Source: Glycomyces amatae
Lineage (GTDB): Bacteria; Actinomycetota; Actinomycetes; Mycobacteriales; Micromonosporaceae
Length of the DNA stretch: 64,000 bases
Reading direction: 5' to 3'
Assembly (NCBI RefSeq): GCF_020991375.1
Contig: NZ_JAJLQZ010000005.1
Coordinates: 248,001 to 312,000 of the forward strand
The notes under the pieces: model-generated
What the model was told of the DNA's origin: nothing
Seen by the model: only the letters and a program-made list of their open reading frames with translations
Databases searched by the model: none
Program-made: the position numbers and the translations under genes
Part shown: positions 58,966 through 64,000 of the stretch, in pieces
Numbering within the stretch: position 1 is the stretch's first letter
How the letters are laid out: each line of letters begins with the position of its first letter

Positions 58966-58991
58966 AAGGGGCGGGCGGATCTGGGGGTGAG

Positions 58992-60881
58992 TTAGCGGCT
59001 TTCCGGGCATAGACATGCTGGAGGGCCCGGCCCCGTGGGGGTTCGGGCTGCGGGCCGTGGGTGGTGCGTGGGCCTCGCGTCCCCCAGCAGTCGCCTGCTG
59101 GGGCAGGGTAAGAACGGCGGTTCGCCGTAGTCGATGGGCCCGATCGGGACCACTGGCCTGACCGGCCTGACCGTCCTGGCCGTGGTGGCGGTTCCCGCGA
59201 GGGCGGGTTCCCTTGGTGACGATGCTTCGGCTTCGGCTGTCGGTGCGGCCGGTGGCGTCGGCGTGGCGACCGGGGCCTGCTCACTGTGATCGCTGCGGTC
59301 GGCACTGCTGGCGCTGCTGTCGGTGGTGGTCCCGGTGGTCCTGGTGGTGAAGCGTGCTCGGGCTTTGGCGCGGGCTGCGCGCATCGCGGCCCGGGCGCGT
59401 TCGCTTTCGATGATGGCGGCGTGGCCGTCGAGGTCGGGTTGCAGCGTCTCGGACCATTCCGAACGGTAGAGGCCGGTGGGGAACAGGTCCCAGCCCGAAC
59501 TCTGATGCTCGGTGTCCATGTCGGCATCGGTGCGCCAATCGGCGCAGCCGCACTCGGCGGCCTCGTGCTCGTTGCCGTTGCGGCCGTATGCCTCCGCGCC
59601 AGCACCGGTGCCGGAACCCTGGTGGTCGTGGTGGGTGATGACCGCCTGGCCGGGGCCGGTCTTGGTGACGGTCCAGCCTTCGGTGTGGAGGCGGCCGTGG
59701 TGGAACCGGCACACCAGGATCAGATTCTCGGCGTTGGTCTCGCCGCCGTCGGCCCAGTGGACGATGTGGTGCGCCTCGGTCCACGCGACCGGCCGGTCGC
59801 AGCCGTGCCAGGCGCACCCTCCGGGCTGCTCGAGCTCGAGTTTGCGACGCAGGGCCACATTCGGGAGGCGCAGGGCGCGGCCGAGTTCGACCGCTTCGCC
59901 GGACTCGTAGTCGAACACAGCGGGGATGGCCAGGGCCTCGCAGGCGAGGAGCCGGGCTTGGGCGAGGGAGATTGGGTCGCCGTCCAGGAGCGGGATGCGG
60001 CCGGTGTCCTCCCCGCGCAGTGTTGCGATGTCCACGGTGAGGTGCAATGTCGCGGTGTGTCCGTGCCGGGTGGCGGCCTCGGGCGAGGACCCATAGCCCG
60101 CGAGGAGCTGATGCAATGCTTCGGCGTGCCGGTTCGCTTGCGGGGGCAGGACCCCGTCGGCGTCCTGTTCGTCTTGGCGGGGTGGTGGGCAGGCGGTCTT
60201 GAGGTATTTGTCGAGGAGCCTGCCGGTGGTGGCGGTGAGTTCGCCTTCGAGGTGCCACATGCCGTTCCCGGTCTCGGTCACCTCGAGCCGCTGCAACGAC
60301 TGCTCGCCGAGCGCGTCCAGCAGTTCCGATTCTGTGGCGATGGTCGCCCACAGCCCCTCGAGGTGCCGCTGGAGGTCGGTGAACGGGGCGTGGGTGCAGT
60401 ACTGGGCCACCATCGCCTCGGGCGTGGCGCAGAGGACCGCGTCGTCGAAGGGGGAGGGGACTGCTTCGCGGAAGGGGGTGCGGGCGAACAGGCGCATCGC
60501 GGGGGTCTGGTCGAGTTGCCGGACGGCGTAGGCGACCTGATCGATCCGCGCCCGGCCCGACGTAGCAGCCTCGGTGAGGATCCGGAACTTGCCTGAGAGG
60601 CGGGCGATCGCGGCGATCGCTCCGGCGGTGTTGAACGTGAAGTCGAACTGCGACAGCAGCAGATCACGCAGTGCCGAGAACCCGAAGGCCGAGCGGTGGA
60701 GGTTCTGCTGCTTCATGTCGATCACGGCGGCGAGGACCTGGGCGTGGAAGGCATTGATACCGGCGGCCGCTGTATCGAGGGTGGCGCGCAGTTCCCGGGC
60801 CTGAGCGGCGCGGTCCGTGCCGATGAGAGAGGAAGGGCGGGCCTGGGAGGGAGCGTCCGGGGTGGGGGTACAGGTGTTCAT
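58992..60881 (-). CDS. DUF222/13E12-type HNH endonuclease
   Basis: 629 residues, longer than most of the family (about 400-500). The N-terminal DUF222 region (about 25-330) includes FGFSALRDLLLSQFDF and LDKYLKTACPP. The HNH domain (about 355-400) has CAWHGC (Cys356/361), HHIVHWADGG, NLILVCRFHH (Cys391, His394/395). The C-terminal ~200 residues are low-complexity and probably disordered. In mycobacteria such genes form the REP13E12 repeats, which hold phage attachment sites; the enzyme's role is not known. GAAAGGAGGT precedes the ATG. It is bracketed by two inverted arrays of a ~75-bp repeat, suggesting a mobile unit. Confidence 0.85.
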   Translation of the reverse strand: MNTCTPTPDAPSQARPSSLIGTDRAAQARELRATLDTAAAGINAFHAQVLAAVIDMKQQNLHRSAFGFSALRDLLLSQFDFTFNTAGAIAAIARLSGKFRILTEAATSGRARIDQVAYAVRQLDQTPAMRLFARTPFREAVPSPFDDAVLCATPEAMVAQYCTHAPFTDLQRHLEGLWATIATESELLDALGEQSLQRLEVTETGNGMWHLEGELTATTGRLLDKYLKTACPPPRQDEQDADGVLPPQANRHAEALHQLLAGYGSSPEAATRHGHTATLHLTVDIATLRGEDTGRIPLLDGDPISLAQARLLACEALAIPAVFDYESGEAVELGRALRLPNVALRRKLELEQPGGCAWHGCDRPVAWTEAHHIVHWADGGETNAENLILVCRFHHGRLHTEGWTVTKTGPGQAVITHHDHQGSGTGAGAEAYGRNGNEHEAAECGCADWRTDADMDTEHQSSGWDLFPTGLYRSEWSETLQPDLDGHAAIIESERARAAMRAARAKARARFTTRTTGTTTDSSASSADRSDHSEQAPVATPTPPAAPTAEAEASSPREPALAGTATTARTVRPVRPVVPIGPIDYGEPPFLPCPSRRLLGDARPTHHPRPAARTPTGPGPPACLCPESR

Positions 60882-61138
60882 CGGGGACTCACCTCCTTTC
60901 GGCAGTGCCGCTGTTCTCGAATGTGTTCTCGGTTGTCGTTCCTTCGTGCTTTATCAAGTGTGACAGGACGACTCCGGACTGTCATCGGTCGAAGGTATGA
61001 AAAACCGCCCGATCACCCCTAACTTTCGTCAGGGCCCCCTGCGGCCCAACACGAACCACCACCCCCACCACACCCCCCGCACCCCGACCACCGCGGCCAG
61101 ACGCCCGCCACCCCACCCCCGGCACCCACCCACCCCAC

Positions 61139-61453
61139 CGTCGCCGCCCGCTCTGACCCCGATCCATCCCAGCTGCACTCCGAGGCCCAACCTCGTCCAA
61201 GGGGGGCCTCTTCGTCGCCGCCTGCTCTAACACCGCGTCACTCCCGTCCGCGCCCCGAAAACCAGGCCGATCTCAAGGGCGCCTCTCCGTCGCCGCCTGC
61301 TCTGACCCCAACCTTCGCGGGCTGGACAGCCGCCGCCCCACCTCGGCATCCACCCGCCTTTCCGTCACCGCCCGCCCTGACTCCGACCCACCCCCCACCC
61401 GCACTCCGAGAGCCAACCTCATCCAAAGAGGAGGCCTCCGTCGCCGCCCGCCC
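61139..61453 (-). repeat. Array of five ~75-bp repeats upstream of the HNH gene, inverted
   Basis: On the minus strand the core GAGCGGGCGGCGACG and variants lie at 61139, 61213, 61288, 61363 and 61439 (intervals 74-76 bp). Most units are preceded by GGTCA or GTGTTA, as in the 58.5-kb array. Orientation is opposite to that array, so the two point toward the HNH gene between them. From 60901 to 61138 there is no gene; the HNH promoter probably lies there. Confidence 0.8.
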
Positions 61454-61533
61454 CGAGTTTTATTCGGGCAGACTCGACAGCCGCCGAGTCCGCCCGAACC
61501 ACGGAGATCCCCCGCTCCGATCCTTCGCCCGTT

Positions 61534-62226
61534 CTAGAGAACGACCGGTTCCGGCTCCGGTTCCGGCAGCGCCTGCGGACGGAGCCGCACCACCGCCGCG
61601 ATCCACGCGGCGCCCGCGCACACGAGCGCGACCACTGCGAAGTGTGCCAGCCCGTCCCACAGGTACTCGGACCCGACCGGGTCGACGGCGTACCCCGTCA
61701 GCTCGCGCGTCGACCACAGCGGCAGCGTTTTCGCCAGCGCCCCTTCCGGATCGGCGATCATCTGCGTCGCCATGACCGCCAGCAGCGCGAGCGCGCCCTC
61801 CAGTTCTCGCGGCAGCACCAGGCTCACGACCGCACCCAGCGGCGCGGCGATGAGCACCGTGGTGCCCAGCAGCAGCCCCACGGCCCACAGCCGATTCACG
61901 TCCTGCGTCAGCGCCACCAGCCCGAAGTAGCCTGCGGCCAGCGCCAGGCCCATGCCGATCAGCGCCAGCTGCCTCCCGATCAGGAGCGCCGTCGGCGACG
62001 TCCCGACCACGGCGAGGCGCCGGTCCAGGTGGCGGGCGCCCACGTGCGAGAACAGCGCCAGCGTCGCCACCGCCCAGCCCACGCCGATGGCGAGGAACCG
62101 GATGGCCTGGCCCTGCATGTCGCTGCGCGCGGCGTAGAACGCCAGCGGCAGCGCGACGACCAGCAGCAGCGCGGCGCGGCGGCGCCCCGTCTCCCGCAGG
62201 CTCGTCCCTGCGATCGTCCACAGCAT
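61534..62226 (-). CDS. ABC transporter membrane protein
   Basis: 230 residues with six hydrophobic segments (about 18-33, 45-62, 82-110, 115-140, 145-160, 195-212). No signature family motif beyond the ABC-2-like layout. Its ATG overlaps the stop of the ATPase gene (TGATG), so they form one exporter. The PadR gene upstream completes a three-gene operon. Substrate unknown. Confidence 0.78.
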   Translation of the reverse strand: MLWTIAGTSLRETGRRRAALLLVVALPLAFYAARSDMQGQAIRFLAIGVGWAVATLALFSHVGARHLDRRLAVVGTSPTALLIGRQLALIGMGLALAAGYFGLVALTQDVNRLWAVGLLLGTTVLIAAPLGAVVSLVLPRELEGALALLAVMATQMIADPEGALAKTLPLWSTRELTGYAVDPVGSEYLWDGLAHFAVVALVCAGAAWIAAVVRLRPQALPEPEPEPVVL

Positions 62227-63044
62227 CAGCGGTCCTCCGCTCCCTTGAGTTCGAGCACGTGGTCGACGCGGTCGAGGTCGTGCAGCAGGTGCGTCACCAC
62301 GAGCACTCCCGCGCCCGCGTCGCGCCAGGCGTAGACCTGCGACCACAGGTCCAGATAGGAGTCCTGGTCGAAGCCCTGGTACGGCTCGTCGAGCAGGATC
62401 AGGTCCGGCCGGTGCAGCTCGCCGAGGACGACGTTGAGCTTCTGTCGGGTGCCGCCGGACAGCTGTGCCGCGACGGTCCCCGCTCGCGGGCGCCACCCCA
62501 GTCCCGCCGCCAGGTGCGTCCCGGTGGCCACGGCCCGCTTGGCTCCCATGCCGTGCGCCCCGCCGAAGAGCCGGAAGTGCTCGTCGGCGGTGAGGTAGGG
62601 CGCGGTGCCGTGCTGCTGCGGCGCGTAGCCGATCCGCGCGGTGCGCTCCACGAGGCCCGAGGTCGCCTTCGACGCCCCGGCGCAGATGTCGAGCAGCGTG
62701 GACTTGCCGGAGCCGTTCGCGCCCACCACGGCCGCGACCTCGCCCGCGCGCAGCGTCAGGTCGACGCCGCGCAGCACCTCGCGGCGCCGGTACCGCTTCG
62801 TCACGCCGGTCAGGCGCAGGACCACCGGCCCGCGGGCCCGGGGCAGCGCCGCGAGGGGGGCGGGCCGGGCGGCCCTGGCGATGCCGGCCGCGTACGCCGC
62901 GGCCGGGCCGAAGAGCTCGGCCGGGGGCAGCCCCGCGGCCCGCGCCTCGTCGCGGCTGTCCGCGGCCAGCCGCCGCGCCTCACCGGGGGCCACGCCGCGC
63001 TCGACGAGGAGGCGCGCGAAGGACTCGTGCCACTGGTCGGTCAC
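62226..63044 (-). CDS. ABC transporter ATP-binding protein
   Basis: 272 residues. Walker A VVGANGSGKSTLL, signature QLSGGTRQKLNVVLG, Walker B LILLDEPYQGFD, and switch VVTHLLHDL. The first ~70 residues (before VLRLTGVTKRY) are an unusual helical extension, RGVAPGEARRLAADSRDEAR, perhaps a docking part. Start is GTG at 63044 overlapping the PadR stop. Confidence 0.88.
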   Translation of the reverse strand: MTDQWHESFARLLVERGVAPGEARRLAADSRDEARAAGLPPAELFGPAAAYAAGIARAARPAPLAALPRARGPVVLRLTGVTKRYRRREVLRGVDLTLRAGEVAAVVGANGSGKSTLLDICAGASKATSGLVERTARIGYAPQQHGTAPYLTADEHFRLFGGAHGMGAKRAVATGTHLAAGLGWRPRAGTVAAQLSGGTRQKLNVVLGELHRPDLILLDEPYQGFDQDSYLDLWSQVYAWRDAGAGVLVVTHLLHDLDRVDHVLELKGAEDR

Positions 63045-63373
63045 GGCCGCTCCACCTCCGTCGCCGCGGTCATGCGGTCCATGACGTCGCGGAACTCCCG
63101 CCACACCGCGACGCGCTCGGCCGCGGCGGCCCGCCCCTCGGCGGTCAGCTCGTAGTACTTGCGGCGCGGGCCCACATCGGACGCCGCCCAGTCGGCCCGC
63201 ACCAGACTCTGCTTCTCGAGGCGCAGGAGCGAGGGGTAGAGGGTCCCGCCGGGGATGTCCCCGAACCCGGAGCGCGCCAGCCGCTGCGCGAGCCCGACGC
63301 CGTAGTCGCGGCGCTCGAGCAGCAGGCAGAGCAGGCACAGGTCCAGGAAACCGTGCAGCCATTGCTGTCTCAT
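63041..63373 (-). CDS. PadR-family transcriptional regulator
   Basis: 110 residues. Winged helix: LDLCLLCLLLERRDYGVGLA, IPGGTLYPSLLRLEKQSLV and GPRRKYYELTAEGRAAA, the PadR signature. The ATG at 63373 is preferred over a TTG further up. It is the first gene of the PadR-ATPase-permease operon, the usual layout where PadR represses an exporter until the drug binds. A palindrome lies 28-47 bp upstream. Confidence 0.88.
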   Translation of the reverse strand: MRQQWLHGFLDLCLLCLLLERRDYGVGLAQRLARSGFGDIPGGTLYPSLLRLEKQSLVRADWAASDVGPRRKYYELTAEGRAAAAERVAVWREFRDVMDRMTAATEVERP

Positions 63374-63400
63374 CGAATCCAACACGGTAGAAAGGCTAAC

Positions 63401-63420
63401 TGACTAGCGGTAGATAGTCA
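63401..63420. promoter_or_regulatory. PadR operator candidate
   Basis: TGACTA (63401-63406) and TAGTCA (63415-63420) form a perfect inverted repeat with 8-bp spacer in a less GC-rich stretch before the PadR gene. From 63421 to 63658 no gene or further repeat is seen. Confidence 0.55.
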
Positions 63421-63658
63421 AACTACTTACTGGGGTCGGCGCGCCCTCGCGGAGACGGGCCCGCCGGGCCGCCGCGGCTCTCCGCGACGCCCGGCCGCAG
63501 CCATGGGTCTCGAACGGCCCCACCGGGTACGCCCACGCGCCCGATCCTTCGGCACGCGGGCCCGTCAGGCCCGCCGGTCCCCAACGCGCATCCGGCCCTT
63601 CGACGGTGATGTCGTTTCGCGGCCAGCCTCCAGGCGACACCGATGGTTCGATTGCAGC

Positions 63659-64000
63659 ATGACGAACGACAAGGCCGCCCGCTTCCGCTCCCTCCACACC
63701 ACGCCCCCGCTGCTCCTGCCGAACTGCTGGGACGCGGCCAGCGCCGCGGTCGTCGCCGCCGCGGGCGCTCCCGCGATCGCGACCACCAGCGCCGGGATCG
63801 CCTGGAGCCTCGGCTTCCCCGACGGCGACGCGATCGACCGTGAGACGGCCGTCGCCGCGATAGCGCGCGTGGCCCGGTCGGTGGACCTGCCGGTCACGGC
63901 CGACATCGAGTCCGGGTTCGGGGCGACGGCGAAGGACGTCGCCGCGACGCTCGCCGCGGTCGCCGATGCCGGTGCGGTCGGCGTCAACATCGAGGACTCC
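63659..64000 (+). CDS. PEP mutase/isocitrate lyase family protein, N-terminal part (continues beyond window)
   Basis: 114 residues are visible from an ATG at 63659 and the frame stays open to the end of the window. LLLPNCWDAASAAVVAAAG, IATTSAGIAWSLGFPDGD, PVTADIESGFG and GAVGVNIEDS are the phosphoenolpyruvate mutase/oxaloacetase-type TIM-barrel signature (metal-binding DxExG in ADIESGFG). It probably cleaves or rearranges a C-C or C-P bond next to a carboxylate. No clear Shine-Dalgarno. Confidence 0.82.
   Translation, partial: MTNDKAARFRSLHTTPPLLLPNCWDAASAAVVAAAGAPAIATTSAGIAWSLGFPDGDAIDRETAVAAIARVARSVDLPVTADIESGFGATAKDVAATLAAVADAGAVGVNIEDS

Noticed and set aside
58507-61453. Reading the 75-bp arrays as CRISPR
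   Set aside because: The conserved core is only about 15-20 bp, the inter-core parts are themselves related, and no cas gene is near.

Overview
The window is very GC-rich DNA (well above 70% by eye, third codon positions almost always G or C). It carries actinomycete hallmarks: a large AfsR/SARP-type regulator, an SpoIIE-type phosphatase, DUF222-HNH (13E12-type) endonuclease, many secreted polysaccharidases with CBM2/CBM10/ricin modules, and HxlR/TetR/PadR/LacI regulators. It is chromosomal DNA of a filamentous soil actinomycete. The genus cannot be fixed from sequence alone; Glycomycetaceae is a weak guess. No rRNA, tRNA or CRISPR array was seen.

Layout. 1-7.4 kb: DUF2218 end, MDR reductase, a secreted GH134-type mannanase with two CBM10 modules, a methyltransferase, an XRE regulator divergent from an SDR, an aldo/keto reductase and an APH-like kinase. 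7.48-9.21 kb: a 1.74-kb element with terminal inverted repeats and a 10-bp target duplication, full of ~75-bp tandem repeats and without a transposase; it has cut into the 3' end of a membrane-protein gene. 10-19 kb: a large secreted GH30 enzyme, an SpoIIE-type phosphatase, an HxlR/QorB pair with a palindromic operator, an NmrA paralogue, and a CBM2-Cip1-like secreted protein. 19-30 kb: AfsR-like regulator divergent from a DHA2 MFS exporter, methyltransferase, VOC protein, cytoplasmic GH43, XRE/SnoaL pair, HAD dehalogenase, TetR/quinone reductase pair. 30-36 kb: a small secreted protein with a metzincin-type zinc motif, two genes resembling type VII secretion substrates, a trypsin-like protease, and a TetR-hydrolase-GNAT operon. 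36-37.4 kb: a cytochrome P450 preceded, 2 nt away, by a 27-codon peptide gene, which looks like a minimal P450-type RiPP cluster. 37.5-45.4 kb: NmrA/HxlR pair, SDR, metallophosphoesterase, hydrolase, a lone phage-type antirepressor, a GT2-HAD fusion and an IS481 remnant. 45.6-58 kb: carbohydrate region with GH64 beta-1,3-glucanase, GH87 alpha-1,3-glucanase, a BNR-repeat glycosidase, and a LacI-ABC transporter-GH2 operon. 58.3-61.5 kb: a DUF222-HNH gene between inverted arrays of the same ~75-bp repeat seen at 7.5 kb. 61.5-64 kb: PadR-ABC operon and the start of a PEP mutase/isocitrate lyase family gene.

How genes work together. GH64, GH87 and GH134 activities would attack beta-1,3-glucan, alpha-1,3-glucan and mannan, a set suited to fungal walls and plant debris. 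Four matching LacI operators, two before the BNR glycosidase and two between lacI and the ABC operon, tie outside hydrolysis, uptake and GH2 processing into one regulon.

The most novel candidates are the repeat-array/HNH element family (with its decayed relative at 7.5 kb) and the P450-peptide pair.
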